Below, in pieces: positions 49,435 to 59,385 of a DNA stretch of 64,000 nt (position 1 is its first letter; each line of letters starts with the position of its first letter). The position numbers and the translations under genes are program-made. This DNA is from Hephaestia mangrovi (GTDB lineage Bacteria; Pseudomonadota; Alphaproteobacteria; Sphingomonadales; Sphingomonadaceae): assembly GCF_019880555.1 (NCBI RefSeq), contig NZ_JAINVU010000002.1, forward strand, positions 124,001 to 188,000, read 5' to 3'. Below the pieces are notes generated by a model. The model saw only the letters and a list, made by a program, of their open reading frames with translations. It did no database searches and was not told the DNA's origin.

Positions 49435-50811
49435 TCAAATGAGCGCGGCGCCCATTTCGCGTATCGCGGCGACCTTCGCCTCGAACGCCGTCCAGTCGTC
49501 GGCATCGGCAATTCGTGCCCAGATCGCCTCGACTTCGTCGATCAGCATCGAGCATGGCTCGGCGCCGTGCCAATAGGAGTGGTCGCGGGTCGCTCGGGGC
49601 GTGTAGTCGGCGAGTGCCTCGCGAGCTTCGGCGAATGCCTGGTAAGCGGGGGTATCGGGCACGGCGCCGCCGAACGCATCGAAGAAGAAGCGATCGATCG
49701 GCGTCTTGCCCGATCGCAATGCTTTTTCGATCGTCTGGACCAGCGCCCGATCGGTGGCCGGATCGCGCGGTCGCACGCCCAGCCGCCAGAGGATCGCATC
49801 GGAAACCGCGCGTTGGTAGTGATCGCCGAAGCCGTCGAGCGCGGCGATCAGCGGCTCGGCCTCGGCGAGGAGGCGCAGCGATATAGCAAGCTGCGCGGCA
49901 TCCCAGTGGATCGCCTCAGGCTGGCGCCCGAAGGCATAGAGGCCGGCGTGATCGAAATAGGCGGCGGTGAAGGCGGGATCCCAGGTCGGAGCGAAGCGCC
50001 ATGGGCCGTAATCGAAGCTTTCGGCAGTGACGTTGATATTGTCCGAATTGAGCACGCCATGGACGAAGCCTGCGGCCATGTAGCTCGCGGCGAGCCGCGC
50101 CGTGCCGCGGACGACGTGTTCGAGCAGGCGTGCGGCGGCGTCGCCGCCGCCGGGTTCGTTATAGAAGTGCCGCAGCACGTAATCGACGAGGCGCGCCATG
50201 TTTTCCGCGTCGCGCTCATAGGCGAGGCGCTGGAAGGTGCCGATGCGGACATGGCCGTGGCTGAGTCGGACGAGCACCGAGGACCGTGTCGGCGAAGGCT
50301 CGTCGCCACGGTCGAGCGCCTCGCCGGTTTCGATCAGCGAGAAGCTGCGCGAGGTTTCGACGCCCAGGGCTTCGAGCATTTCTGTCGCCAGCACCTCGCG
50401 GACGCCGCCCTTGAGCGTCAGCCTGCCATCCCCGAAGCGGCTGTACGGCGTCTGGCCCGATCCCTTGGTACCGAGATCCATAAGCCGATCGCGATCGTCG
50501 CGAAGCTGCGCGTAGAGAAAACCGCGGCCGTCGCCGATCTCGGGATTGTACTGGCGGAACTGATGGCCGTGATAGCGCAGCGCGAGCGGCGTCTGGAGCG
50601 TGCCGGAAAGCGGCTCGAACCGGCCGAAATGGGCAAGCCATTCGGCGTCGGTCAGATGATCGAGGCCGACCGAGGCGGCGGCGCGCTGGTTGCGGAAGCG
50701 CAGGCGTGTTTCGGGAAAGCGTGCCGGCTCCACCGAGTCGTAAAAGGCGTCACCGAGATCGAGGATCGTTGTTTCGGGACGATAACGGGCGGGTTGCGGG
50801 GACGCGGCCAT
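49435..50811 (-). CDS. selO: SelO/YdiU family protein AMPylase (pseudokinase)
   Basis: 458 residues, the usual length. LRYHGHQFRQYNPEIGDGRG, LGTKGSGQTPYSRFGDGRLT, LVRLSHGHVRIGTFQRLAYE, and the metal-binding loop GVLNSDNINVTAESFDYGP are conserved. SelO binds ATP in reverse orientation and transfers AMP to Ser, Thr or Tyr of proteins in redox stress. The start at 50811 leaves a 37-base gap to the divergent hydrolase gene, so the two promoters must overlap one or both genes. Confidence 0.93.
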   Translation of the reverse strand: MAASPQPARYRPETTILDLGDAFYDSVEPARFPETRLRFRNQRAAASVGLDHLTDAEWLAHFGRFEPLSGTLQTPLALRYHGHQFRQYNPEIGDGRGFLYAQLRDDRDRLMDLGTKGSGQTPYSRFGDGRLTLKGGVREVLATEMLEALGVETSRSFSLIETGEALDRGDEPSPTRSSVLVRLSHGHVRIGTFQRLAYERDAENMARLVDYVLRHFYNEPGGGDAAARLLEHVVRGTARLAASYMAAGFVHGVLNSDNINVTAESFDYGPWRFAPTWDPAFTAAYFDHAGLYAFGRQPEAIHWDAAQLAISLRLLAEAEPLIAALDGFGDHYQRAVSDAILWRLGVRPRDPATDRALVQTIEKALRSGKTPIDRFFFDAFGGAVPDTPAYQAFAEAREALADYTPRATRDHSYWHGAEPCSMLIDEVEAIWARIADADDWTAFEAKVAAIREMGAALI

Positions 50812-50848
50812 ACGGCGATATGGGGGGCGATGAGCGAGGGACGCAACC

Positions 50849-51724
50849 ATGGCCGGCTATGACAACCGCCAGTGGCAGTCGGCCGACGGGCTGAATCTGC
50901 ATTATCGCGACTATCCCGGCGGCGAGGGGCGGCCGCCGATCCTGTGCCTGCCGGGATTGACTCGCAACGCGCGCGATTTCGAGGAGGTGGCGGAACGGCT
51001 GGCGGGGGACTGGCGCGTGCTGGCGGTCGATCTGCGCGGGCGCGGCGACAGTGATTACGCCAAGGACGCGGCGACTTATACGCCGCTCACTTATGTCGCG
51101 GACGTGCTGGCATTGCTCGACGATCTCGGCCTGACCAAGGTGGTTGCGTTCGGCACCTCGCTCGGCGGGCTGGTGACGATGCTGCTCGCCGCTCAGGCGC
51201 GCGATCGGCTGGCGGGCGCGCTGCTCAACGACGTTGGGCCCGAGATTGAGGCGGCGGGGCTGGCGCGGATTCGCACCTATGTCGGTAAATCGAGCAGCTT
51301 TCCGACCTGGATGCACGCCGCCCGCGCGGTCGAGGAAGCCAACGCCGACGTCTATCCCGGTTATACGATCGATGATTGGCTGAAGATGGCCAAGCGGCTC
51401 TATTATGTGAACAATTCGGGCCGCATCGTGCTCGATTACGACATGAAGATCGCCGAGCCGTTTCGCGAGCCCGGCGGCGAGGCGGCGCCTGACATGTGGC
51501 CCGCGCTCGATGCGCTGGCCGGGCTGCCGCTGCTGATCGTGCGCGGGGCGCGGTCGGACGTGCTGTCGGCGGCGACGGCGGAGAAGATGGCGGCGCGTTT
51601 GCCGGGCAGCGAGCTCGTCACGGTCGCCGACATCGGGCATACGCCGACGCTTGGCGAACCCGATGTGATCGCCGCGACCGATCGGCTGCTCGCTCGCGTC
51701 GCCAAGGAACCGGCCGCAGCCTGA
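50849..51724 (+). CDS. Alpha/beta hydrolase
   Basis: 291 residues. LNLHYRDYPGGEGRPPILCL, PGLTRNARDFEEVAERLA, VDLRGRGDSDYA, nucleophile serine in VVAFGTSLGGLVTMLLA, an Asp in LIVRGARSDVLS and the histidine in VADIGHTPTLGEPD are all present. It is a typical small-molecule hydrolase or haloperoxidase-like member, cytosolic, with no signal peptide. The substrate cannot be read from sequence. It is divergent from selO. Confidence 0.87.
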   Translation: MAGYDNRQWQSADGLNLHYRDYPGGEGRPPILCLPGLTRNARDFEEVAERLAGDWRVLAVDLRGRGDSDYAKDAATYTPLTYVADVLALLDDLGLTKVVAFGTSLGGLVTMLLAAQARDRLAGALLNDVGPEIEAAGLARIRTYVGKSSSFPTWMHAARAVEEANADVYPGYTIDDWLKMAKRLYYVNNSGRIVLDYDMKIAEPFREPGGEAAPDMWPALDALAGLPLLIVRGARSDVLSAATAEKMAARLPGSELVTVADIGHTPTLGEPDVIAATDRLLARVAKEPAAA

Positions 51725-51781
51725 CGCGTCTCGGGTCGGGTAGGCTTCGTTCACGGAGATGCCGATGATGGACGGTGAGGA

Positions 51782-52900
51782 ATGAGCTTTTTCGATTCGC
51801 TGGTGTTCTCGCCTCGCGATGTCGATCTGGCGCGATCGCCGCTCGCCGGGAAGATCGACGCGGAAACCTATGTGCTCGGCGCGTTCAATCCGGGGATGAC
51901 GCGGCTGGCCAACGGCAATCTGCTGCTGATGGTGCGCATCGCCGAGGCGCTGAGGCAGCCGGTTCGCGACGGGCATGTTCATTCGATCCGCTGGTTCGAC
52001 GGCGGCTATACGCTCGATGCCTGGCCACTCGACCTCGTCGACACCGCCGATCCGCGCAAATTCATGATGCGCGGCGGCGGGTGGCGCGTGATGGCGCTAA
52101 CCTCGCTGTCATGGCTGTTGCCGGTCGAGCTCGACGCGAGCGGGACGAAGGTGGTCGCGGTGCATTACGACCGGGCAATCGCGCCGGCTGCGTCCTATCA
52201 ATGCTATGGCGTCGAGGACGCACGGATCAGCCGGGTAGGCGATCGGTACTGGATGACGACCTGCTCGGTCAGCCCCGAACGGCATTCGACGACGCTGTAC
52301 AGCTCGCCCGATGCGCTCGACTGGACGTTGGAGGGGATCGTCCTCGATCATCAGAACAAGGACATGCTGATCTTCGAAGGCAAGATCGACGAGACCTTCT
52401 GGGCGCAGACGCGGCCGCTCGGCGACCTCTATTTCGCGTATCCGCCGGACAGCGAATGGCGCGCCGGGCCGTCGATCAATCTCGCCATGTCGCCCGACGC
52501 GCTGCATTGGAAACCATGCGACCATCCCGGGATACGGCCGCATGCCGGGACGCTCGCCACCGCGCGAATGGGCGGGGGCACGCCGCCGATCCTGACCGAT
52601 CAGGGCTGGCTGAGTCTGTGGCACGGGGTGGAGCCCAGGGGCGTGGTAGGTGTCTATCGCACCTATTGGTCGCTGCTCGACCGCGTTGAGCCTTGGCGCG
52701 TCGTGCGCACCGAGCACGAACCGTTGCTCGAGCCCGCCCCCGGGCTGACCGAGCCGCTCAAGGGCCAGATGTATCTCGACGGCGTGGTGTTCACCACGGG
52801 AATCGCCGAGGCGGACGGCCATTATGTCGTGGCGAGCGGCGAGGCGGATCTGGCGTGCCGGATCACGCATATCCCGAAGCGGGCTTTCGGGCTGGCTTAG
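51782..52900 (+). CDS. GH130-family glycoside phosphorylase/hydrolase-like protein
   Basis: 372 residues. The five-bladed propeller pattern of GH130 is visible: VLGAFNPGMTRLANGNLLLM, CYGVEDARISRVGDRYWMTT (the E-D-x-R motif with the likely acid), KDMLIFEGKIDETFW, SPDALHWKPC and GVEPRGVVGVYR. GH130 enzymes phosphorolyse beta-1,4-mannosyl or beta-1,2-mannosyl linkages, or hydrolyse them. No signal peptide, so it acts in the cytosol. It starts 57 bases after the alpha/beta hydrolase, possibly in one transcript. There is no visible link to the glycan locus 30 kb away. Confidence 0.82.
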   Translation: MSFFDSLVFSPRDVDLARSPLAGKIDAETYVLGAFNPGMTRLANGNLLLMVRIAEALRQPVRDGHVHSIRWFDGGYTLDAWPLDLVDTADPRKFMMRGGGWRVMALTSLSWLLPVELDASGTKVVAVHYDRAIAPAASYQCYGVEDARISRVGDRYWMTTCSVSPERHSTTLYSSPDALDWTLEGIVLDHQNKDMLIFEGKIDETFWAQTRPLGDLYFAYPPDSEWRAGPSINLAMSPDALHWKPCDHPGIRPHAGTLATARMGGGTPPILTDQGWLSLWHGVEPRGVVGVYRTYWSLLDRVEPWRVVRTEHEPLLEPAPGLTEPLKGQMYLDGVVFTTGIAEADGHYVVASGEADLACRITHIPKRAFGLA

Positions 52901-52911
52901 GGTTCGACGAC

Positions 52912-54258
52912 TTAACGCGGCAGTTCGATGATCGCGTCGAGGCCGCCGCCAGTGCGGTTTTCGAGGCGGATGATGCCGCCCGCGTCGTTGACGATCGCTC
53001 GGGCGAGTGCGAGGCCGAGGCCGATGCCGCCGGTCTCGCGATTGCGCGACGTTTCGAGGCGCGTGAAGGGATCGAATACGTCGGTGAGGCGATCCGATGG
53101 AATGCCGGGGCCGTTATCGGAAATGACGATGCGGACGCGGCTCGGCTCCGGCTCGATGCGGACGGTGGCGGACTCGCCGTATTTGACGGCGTTTTCGATC
53201 AGGTTGCGGACGGCGCGGCGCATCAGCGCGGGGCGCAACCTGATCGGCAGGCGCTGGCCGTCCTCGAACGTGACGTCGTGATCGAGATCGCGGAAGTCCT
53301 CGACCACGGCGTCGACCAGGGCGGATAGATCGACATCGACCGGCGGCTCGCTCGGGCGGCCGAGGCGAGCGAGCGACAGGATATCGTCGAGCGTGCGATT
53401 CATCTCGTCGATGATGTCGGCCATTCGCGCGCGATCGGTGTCGTCGTCGACCGATTCGATCCGGACGCGCAGCGCCGCGAGCGGGGTGCGCAGATCGTGG
53501 CCGATCGCGCCGAGCATCCGATCCTTTTCGTCGAGCATCGCGATGACGCGCAGGCGCAGCGCGTTGAAGGCGGCAGTGACTTCGCGGACGTCGGGCGGCC
53601 CCGTTTCGGCGAGCGGTTCATGATCGTCGCCGGGCGCGAAACGATGTGCGGCGTCGGCCAGCGATTTGAGCGGGCGCGAGATACGGCGGCCGATCCATAA
53701 TACGGGAATCAGCACGACGGCGTAGAGGATCAGCGTCTGGGCAATCAGCCGCCAGATCAGGAACGGATCCGAATTCGGCCAGAACGCGCGGAGTACCAGC
53801 CAGCCACGGCCGGGCATGTGCACCGCGACGTCCAGGATGCTTCGGAAATGAGAAAGCCGCGCTGCGCGGCGGCGGCCGTATCGGCTTGGTGGCCAATCGT
53901 CGCTGGCGATCGGTCGAACCGAGGCGATTACCGCGTCGGTGGCAAGCCCCGCCTGAGAAAGCGATTGAGCGATGGCCTTTTCGACCGATCCACGACGTAT
54001 CCGATCGGCGGCAATCGGATTGGCGGGGACGAGGCGGACGTGGCCGTGCCCCGTATCGGCAGTGCCGCCGCTATTGATCCGATCGGCGGCGTCGACCAGC
54101 CGGGTGACCGTCGGCGTGACGATCTGTTCGAAGCGCAGCTGGCTGCGTTCGCGGAGCAGCAGGCCGAAATTGATCGCCTGGGCAACGAACAGGGCGATCG
54201 CCACCAGCAGCGCCATCTGGCCGGCGAGGCTGCGCGGCCACAGCGATGGTCTTCTCAC
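52912..54258 (-). CDS. OmpR-type sensor histidine kinase
   Basis: 448 residues from a GTG that overlaps the response-regulator stop (GTGA). Two membrane segments (GQMALLVAIALFVAQAINFG and TLILYAVVLIPVLWIG) flank a periplasmic region of about 140 residues. Then HAMP (RRISRPLKSLADAAHRFA), HisKA with His in MLGAIGHDLRTPLAALR, N-box RNLIENAVKYG, DNGPGIPSDR and GGIGLGLALARAI. The ligand is unknown. Its only close partner is the regulator directly upstream. Confidence 0.92.
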   Translation of the reverse strand: MRRPSLWPRSLAGQMALLVAIALFVAQAINFGLLLRERSQLRFEQIVTPTVTRLVDAADRINSGGTADTGHGHVRLVPANPIAADRIRRGSVEKAIAQSLSQAGLATDAVIASVRPIASDDWPPSRYGRRRAARLSHFRSILDVAVHMPGRGWLVLRAFWPNSDPFLIWRLIAQTLILYAVVLIPVLWIGRRISRPLKSLADAAHRFAPGDDHEPLAETGPPDVREVTAAFNALRLRVIAMLDEKDRMLGAIGHDLRTPLAALRVRIESVDDDTDRARMADIIDEMNRTLDDILSLARLGRPSEPPVDVDLSALVDAVVEDFRDLDHDVTFEDGQRLPIRLRPALMRRAVRNLIENAVKYGESATVRIEPEPSRVRIVISDNGPGIPSDRLTDVFDPFTRLETSRNRETGGIGLGLALARAIVNDAGGIIRLENRTGGGLDAIIELPR

Positions 54259-54989
54259 AGCCGCGTCACCTCGGCTGCCAGCGTATAGCCGCCGCCCCAC
54301 ACCGTCTTGATGAGTTCGGGGTTTCTCGCATCCGCTTCGATCTTCTTGCGCAGCCGGCTGACCTGATTGTCGATCGCCCGATCGAACGCGCCGGCCTCGC
54401 GGCCCTGGGTCAGATCGAGCAACTGATCGCGGGTAAGCACCTGGCGGGGGCGCTGCACCAACGCCAGCAGCAGATTGTATTCGCCGGTCGACAGCGGCAC
54501 CGAGACGCCCTCGCGGTCGACCAGCGCGCGTTCGCCGGTCTTAAGCACCCAGCCGGCAAAGCCGAAGCTGCCGGATTCGGGCGCGACCTGCCGATTGCCC
54601 GAGGCGGCGCGGCGCAGCACAACCTTGATCCTGGCGGCGAGCTCGCGTGGAGAGAAGGGTTTCACGACATAATCGTCGGCGCCCATTTCCAGGCCGACGA
54701 TACGATCGGTCTCCTCGCTCCTGGCGGTGAGCAGGATGACGGGAAGGTCGCTGGTTTCGCGGATGTGGCGGGTGAGGCTGAGGCCATCCTCGCCGGGCAT
54801 CATGATGTCGAGCACGACGAGGTCGATCGCATAAGCGGCCAGGCGCGTGCGGGCGGCCCCGGCATCGCCGGCCTGGGTGACGCGGAAGCCCTGCTTCTCG
54901 AGATATTTGGCAAGCGGTTCGCGGATCGAGCGTTCGTCGTCGACGAGCAGCAGGTGCGGATTTTCGGCCATCGGCTCGTCGATTGCCAT
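54255..54989 (-). CDS. OmpR/PhoB family response regulator
   Basis: 244 residues. Receiver domain LLLVDDERSIREPLAKYL, phospho-acceptor Asp in DLVVLDIMMPGEDGLSL, Thr in VILLTARSEE and Lys in DDYVVKPFSPREL. The winged-helix C-terminal domain shows VPLSTGEYNLLLALVQ, RDQLLDLTQGREAGAFDRAI and LIKTVWGGGYTL. It overlaps the kinase by 4 bases. The upstream neighbour on the same strand is an EF-hand protein gene, separated by a terminator, so the pair has its own promoter. Confidence 0.93.
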   Translation of the reverse strand: MAIDEPMAENPHLLLVDDERSIREPLAKYLEKQGFRVTQAGDAGAARTRLAAYAIDLVVLDIMMPGEDGLSLTRHIRETSDLPVILLTARSEETDRIVGLEMGADDYVVKPFSPRELAARIKVVLRRAASGNRQVAPESGSFGFAGWVLKTGERALVDREGVSVPLSTGEYNLLLALVQRPRQVLTRDQLLDLTQGREAGAFDRAIDNQVSRLRKKIEADARNPELIKTVWGGGYTLAAEVTRL

Positions 54990-55002
54990 GATCTGCCTTT
55001 CA

Positions 55003-55042
55003 GGAAAAGAGCCGGGCGGGCGTGGAGGATCACCCGCCCGGC
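55003..55042 (-). terminator. Rho-independent terminator after the EF-hand gene
   Basis: A 10-bp perfect stem (GCCGGGCGGG at 55011-55020, CCCGCCCGGC at 55033-55042) with a 12-base loop is followed on the minus strand by TCTTTTCC. It lies between the EF-hand gene and the two-component operon. Confidence 0.8.
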
Positions 55043-55058
55043 GACCGGGCGCCCGGAT

Positions 55059-55703
55059 TTACTGATCGGCGGGCGCCGGTTGAACGGCCGGTGCGGCATT
55101 GCCTTGCGCGGCGCGGCGGGCCTGCCACTTGGCGCGCATCTCGGCCATGCGGGCCTGCATCTGCTGCTTGGCGGCGGCGATCTCGGCCTGGTCGATCTTG
55201 CCGTCGTGGTTGGTGTCGACCTTGTCGAAGCGCGCGGTCGCCGCAGCTTCGGCCTCGGCCTTGGTGATGATGCCATCATTGTTGGCGTCGAGGCGCTTCA
55301 TCTCCATGCCGCCATGGTGCGGGCCATGACGGTGCATGCCACGGGGACCGCGGTGTTGCCGCGCTGCATCGGCGTCGGCCGACTGGTCGCCACGGCGCTG
55401 CTGCCACTTGGCGCGCATCGCATCGTGCCTGGCTTTCATTTCGTCCTGCGTGATCCGGCCGTCGCCATTGGTATCGAGCTTGGCGAAGCGCGCATCGGCA
55501 GCGGCGATCGCTTCGTCGCGGGTGATGACGCCATCCTTGTTGGCGTCGAGCTTGGCGAACATGTCGCCATGGCCGCGATGATGGGGCATGCCGGTCTGCG
55601 GCGGGGGAGGCGGCGCGGCCTGGTCCTGCGCGGCGTAGGCGGTGCCGGCAAGCGCAGTGCCACCGAGCGCGGCGGCGAAGAGCAGTTTGCGAAAACGGGT
55701 CAT
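55059..55703 (-). CDS. Exported EF-hand calcium-binding protein
   Basis: 214 residues with a signal peptide (FRKLLFAAALGGTALAG). Four EF-hand loops are arranged as two pairs: DANKDGVITRDE, DTNGDGRITQDE, DANNDGIITKAE and DTNHDGKIDQAE. Between and after them lie His/Arg- and Gln-rich linkers (HRHGPHHGG). All four loops keep acidic residues at positions 1, 3, 5 and 12, so calcium binding is likely. Probably periplasmic. It may link calcium to the two-component system downstream, but this is only proximity. Confidence 0.9.
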   Translation of the reverse strand: MTRFRKLLFAAALGGTALAGTAYAAQDQAAPPPPPQTGMPHHRGHGDMFAKLDANKDGVITRDEAIAAADARFAKLDTNGDGRITQDEMKARHDAMRAKWQQRRGDQSADADAARQHRGPRGMHRHGPHHGGMEMKRLDANNDGIITKAEAEAAATARFDKVDTNHDGKIDQAEIAAAKQQMQARMAEMRAKWQARRAAQGNAAPAVQPAPADQ

Positions 55704-55822
55704 GACAGGGCAATCCTTGTTACCGAGGCGGGACCGTCCCGCCGACGCTGCCCTTTATGGCGACCCGGTGTCGCGCGGGTTTGTCACCGAGGCGGTGAAA
55801 GTGTCGCAATTTGTCGCAAGGA

Positions 55823-56599
55823 TCAGGCGAAGATCGCGACGCTCTGCATCCCTTCGGCGACGCGCTGGCCGGCGGCGTTCCAGATCGCCATCGACTGGCT
55901 GGAACAGCCGTTCTGCGCCTGATCGGCACGCGCGCGGAGCAGCCACCAGCCATCATCGGTAGCGGGCGCCGGCGTCAGCAGGTTGACGATCCAGGTGAGC
56001 GAGCTGACCGGCGCAGGCGCGTTGCCGAGCAGCTTGAACGCGGCCGGCGGCAGGCCATCGGCGACCGCCATCAGGTGGACCATCGGATCGAGCCCGTCGC
56101 AATCGCGCAGGCGCGCCCAGCGCAGCAGCTCGGCCGGGCCGAGCGCGGGATCCTTGACGTCGAGGAAGTTGAAATTGCCGGTGAAGAATTCGTCCGGGCC
56201 GGTGTAGAGCCTGGCGTCCGCGGCCGGCGGCGCGCGGTCGTGGCCGGGGGCCTCGTCGAGCGCGATGCGGGACGGCTGGCCGGCCATGAACACGAAGGTC
56301 GCGCGATAGCCGAGGTCCGCTTCGGAGCAGATGTCGGCCTGGATGAAGGCGGCGGTGCGGCCGCGGCGGAGCTTGGTCGCGGTCACCGTGACTTCGCCGG
56401 CGAGCGGACCGACAAACGAGATTTGTGCGGACCTGAGCGGTGGCAGATCGGGCTCGCAGCGCTGCGCGGCGTGGAGCGCCAGCGCCGACGATAGCCCACC
56501 ATAAGCGGTGCGCCCCTGCATCCAGTCGGCGGGGATCGCGGCAATGAAGCCATCGTCGGTCGACGTCGTCGCGGCGAGGATATCGCTGAGCGGTGTCAT
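55823..56599 (-). CDS. Acyl-CoA thioesterase, TesB-like double hotdog
   Basis: 258 residues. DWMQGRTAYGGLSSALALHA, SAQISFVGPLAGEVTV, GRTAAFIQADI and a C-terminal repeat with PVSSLTWIVNLLTP and CSSQSMAIWNAAGQRVAEG fit the TesB-like (4HBT_3) double-hotdog fold. It would hydrolyse acyl-CoA in the cytosol. The start overlaps the acyl-CoA ligase stop by 4 bases, so ligase and thioesterase are made together; such pairs recycle CoA or control acyl-CoA levels. Confidence 0.83.
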   Translation of the reverse strand: MTPLSDILAATTSTDDGFIAAIPADWMQGRTAYGGLSSALALHAAQRCEPDLPPLRSAQISFVGPLAGEVTVTATKLRRGRTAAFIQADICSEADLGYRATFVFMAGQPSRIALDEAPGHDRAPPAADARLYTGPDEFFTGNFNFLDVKDPALGPAELLRWARLRDCDGLDPMVHLMAVADGLPPAAFKLLGNAPAPVSSLTWIVNLLTPAPATDDGWWLLRARADQAQNGCSSQSMAIWNAAGQRVAEGMQSVAIFA

Positions 56600-58119
56600 G
56601 CCACTTCCCCGATCCGGTCGCGCAGTTCGCGTTTGAGCACCTTGCCGATCGCACTGCGGGGCAGTTCCTCGACGCGGTGGAGATCGGCGAGGCGCTGGGT
56701 CTTGCCGAGCCGGGCATTGACCCAGGCGAGGATATCCGCCGGCGTCTCCGCCGCATCGCCGCGGGCAACGTAGATGCCGATCGGGGTCTCGCCCCAGCGC
56801 GTCGAGGGCACGCCGACCACCGCGCAATCGGCCACGCCGGGATGTTGGCCGAGCACCGCTTCGAGATCGGACGGGTAGATGTTAAATCCGCCGGAGATGA
56901 TCATGTCCTTCTTGCGATCCATCAGGATCAGGAAGCCATCCTCATCGAAGCGGCCGATGTCGCCGTGGCGGATGAAGCGATTGCCGTCCGGATCGTGCCA
57001 TTCGCTGTCGCGGGTCGCGGCGCCGCGATTATGATAGCCGGTCATCATCGCTGGCGAGCGTCCGACCACTTCTCCGGTGCCACCGGGCGGAACTTCGTTG
57101 CCCTCGTCGTCGATCAGGCGGATGTCGTGATCCTCGAGCGGGCGGCCGACCGTGTGGAGCTTGTCGGGAAAGCTGGTGGCGACGAGCGCGCAGGTGCCGC
57201 CGCCCTCGGTCATGCCGTAATATTCGACCAGTGCGCCGGGCCAGCGGGCGACGACATCGGCCTTGAGCGCGGGCGAGAAGGGCGCGCTGGTGCAGGTCTT
57301 GAGGCGGAAGCTCGAAAGATCGAAGCGATCGAAATCGGCAAGCGCCATGATCCGCTGATACTGGACGGGGACGAGCATCGCGTGGGTCGCGCGGTGGCGC
57401 TCGGCAAGCTCGAGGAAACGGCGGGCGTCGAACTTCGCCATCAGTACCGCCGTTCCGCCCCAGCCGAGCGTCGGCAGGAACGAGACGAGCGTGGTGTTCG
57501 AATAGAGCGGGGTGGCGATCATCGTTACCGCCTCGCCGAAATTGGCGCGGGCGTTGCGGTTGATATGCGCCCAGCGCATCGCGTGGCTCTGCACGATGCC
57601 CTTGGGCGTGCCGGTAGTGCCCGAGGAATAGATGATGTTGAACGGGTCTTGCGGGGCGATGGCGGCGGGCGCCGGTGCGGCGCCTTGCGGAGCGAGCCAG
57701 GCGTCCCAATCGTCCAGCGATACCCGTTTCGCGGCGATCGGCTGGTTGGCGAGGCGCTCGGCTGCGGGCGCGTCGGCGAAGACGATCGGCGCGTCGCAAT
57801 CGGCGATCATCGCGGCGAGCGCCTCGTCGGTCGCGGAAGGCGCGAGCGGGGCGGCGGCGGCGCCGGCGCGCAGCGCGCCGAGGAACGCGGCGGCATAAAA
57901 GATCGAGGGCGCGCCGACGATCGCCACCGCGTCGCGCGGGCCGACGCCGTCGCGCTGGAGGGCGGCGGCGACGCGATCGACCAGCCGATCGAGCGCGGCA
58001 TAGGTGATCGCCCGGTCCTCGGCGATCAGCGCGGGCTTGTCGGCGCGTTCGGCGGCGTGGGCGCGGATCAGATCGGGAAGCGTCGCGAAGTCCGACGCCA
58101 GAAGATCGGTGGCGGTCAT
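56596..58119 (-). CDS. AMP-dependent acyl-CoA synthetase/ligase
   Basis: 507 residues. NIIYSSGTTGTPKGIVQSHA (ATP loop), VEYYGMTEGGGTCALV, GYHNRGAATRD, HGDIGRFDEDGFLILMDRKK and the hinge ISGGFNIYPSDLEAV, with a C-terminal lysine in PRSAIGKVLKREL, are the class I adenylate-forming signatures. It activates a carboxylic acid (fatty or aromatic) to its CoA thioester. Together with two acyl-CoA dehydrogenases and thioesterases nearby it suggests breakdown of a specialised acid rather than general beta-oxidation. Confidence 0.9.
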   Translation of the reverse strand: MTATDLLASDFATLPDLIRAHAAERADKPALIAEDRAITYAALDRLVDRVAAALQRDGVGPRDAVAIVGAPSIFYAAAFLGALRAGAAAAPLAPSATDEALAAMIADCDAPIVFADAPAAERLANQPIAAKRVSLDDWDAWLAPQGAAPAPAAIAPQDPFNIIYSSGTTGTPKGIVQSHAMRWAHINRNARANFGEAVTMIATPLYSNTTLVSFLPTLGWGGTAVLMAKFDARRFLELAERHRATHAMLVPVQYQRIMALADFDRFDLSSFRLKTCTSAPFSPALKADVVARWPGALVEYYGMTEGGGTCALVATSFPDKLHTVGRPLEDHDIRLIDDEGNEVPPGGTGEVVGRSPAMMTGYHNRGAATRDSEWHDPDGNRFIRHGDIGRFDEDGFLILMDRKKDMIISGGFNIYPSDLEAVLGQHPGVADCAVVGVPSTRWGETPIGIYVARGDAAETPADILAWVNARLGKTQRLADLHRVEELPRSAIGKVLKRELRDRIGEVA

Positions 58120-58176
58120 CGTGCCGGGCTAGTCGAGATCAGGGGCAAATGCCATACGCGATATTCGAAACGTGTC

Positions 58177-59385
58177 CTAGACGGCATCGACGGTGGTTGC
58201 CGGGACCATCGTCGTGATAATCAGCATGGCAGTGGCGATCAGCACGCCGGCGAGGATGAAGGCGAGCCCGTCGAACCCGATTCGCGCGCCCCAGGCGAGC
58301 GATTGCGCGGCGAGCAGCGGCCCGAGAATCGCCGCGACGCTGTTCATGCTGCCGATCCCGCCCTGCAGCGCGCCCTGGCGCGTGGCATCGACCATCCGCG
58401 AGAGGATGCCGTTGAGCGCGGGCCAGGCGAAGGCGCCGAGGCAGCCGATCAGGAAGAAGGCATAGACCTGCCAGCCCTGGGTGACGAAGGCATAAGCGAT
58501 CAGGCAGGCGGCGCCGCAGCCGAGCCCGAGGATCGCCGCGCCACGCTCCCCGAAGCGCGTGACGACACGATCGGTGAGGAAAACCTGGACGAGGAACTGG
58601 AGGAAGCCGACCCAGGCGAGGCTCCAGCCGATCGCGCCGGCATCCCAGCCGAAGCGGATCGACGCCCAGAAGGACCAGGTGGCGGGATAGACCACGCCGC
58701 CCAATTGCCACAGGAACCAGGCGACGAGCAGCGGCGCGGCGCGGCCGGCATGGAACAGCGGCTTGAACGCGCCGATGACATGCGCGTCGCGCAGCGCGAA
58801 CGGCCGGCGGTTTTCCGGCTCGAGCGTTTCGGGTAGGAAAAACAGCATCGCCAAGGCGTTGATCGCGGCGAGCGCGGACGCGGTGATGAACGGTGCGCGC
58901 GGCCCGAAGGTGGCGACGAGGCCGCCGAGCGCCGGGCCGAGGATGAAACCGATACCGAATGCGGCGCCGAGCAGGCCGAAGCTCGCGGCGCGCTTCTCGG
59001 GCGGCGAAACGTCGGCGATCACCGCGCCGGCAGGGCCGTAGATCGCGCCGGTGAGCCCGGCGATCGCGCGGCCGAGGAACAGCCAGGCAAGCGTCGGCGC
59101 GGCGGCGGTGATGCCGTAATCGATCGCGAAGGCGAACATCGCGCAGATCAGCACCGGGCGGCGGCCGAAACGGTCGCCGAGATTGCCGACCACCGGGCCG
59201 GCGAAGAATTGCGCGATGGCGAACACCGCGAGCAGCCAGCCGGCAACCCGCGTCGCGGCGGGGAGATCGAGATGGCCGAGCCGGGTTATCAGCGCGGGCA
59301 GCACCGGCATGATGATGCCGAAGCCGATCACGTCGATCACCACCGCGACGAGCACGATCGGGACGGCGCGGTGTTCGAAACGCAT
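58177..59385 (-). CDS. MFS transporter, tetracycline-resistance-protein-like
   Basis: 402 residues with twelve predicted membrane helices. Motif [18 protein letters not shown] between helices 2 and 3 and the antiporter-type [12 protein letters not shown] in helix 5 match drug/proton antiporters of the TetA/TCR group. [20 protein letters not shown] is the first helix, a TetA-like start. The substrate cannot be deduced; TetA homologues in soil bacteria often do not give resistance. The gene is 57 bases upstream of the acyl-CoA ligase and divergent from the dehydrogenases. Confidence 0.87.
   Translation of the reverse strand: MRFEHRAVPIVLVAVVIDVIGFGIIMPVLPALITRLGHLDLPAATRVAGWLLAVFAIAQFFAGPVVGNLGDRFGRRPVLICAMFAFAIDYGITAAAPTLAWLFLGRAIAGLTGAIYGPAGAVIADVSPPEKRAASFGLLGAAFGIGFILGPALGGLVATFGPRAPFITASALAAINALAMLFFLPETLEPENRRPFALRDAHVIGAFKPLFHAGRAAPLLVAWFLWQLGGVVYPATWSFWASIRFGWDAGAIGWSLAWVGFLQFLVQVFLTDRVVTRFGERGAAILGLGCGAACLIAYAFVTQGWQVYAFFLIGCLGAFAWPALNGILSRMVDATRQGALQGGIGSMNSVAAILGPLLAAQSLAWGARIGFDGLAFILAGVLIATAMLIITTMVPATTVDAV

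Noticed and set aside
58177..59385. Tetracycline resistance determinant
   Set aside because: TetA-like motifs occur in many general drug/proton antiporters, and no TetR-type regulator with a tet operator is divergent to it.
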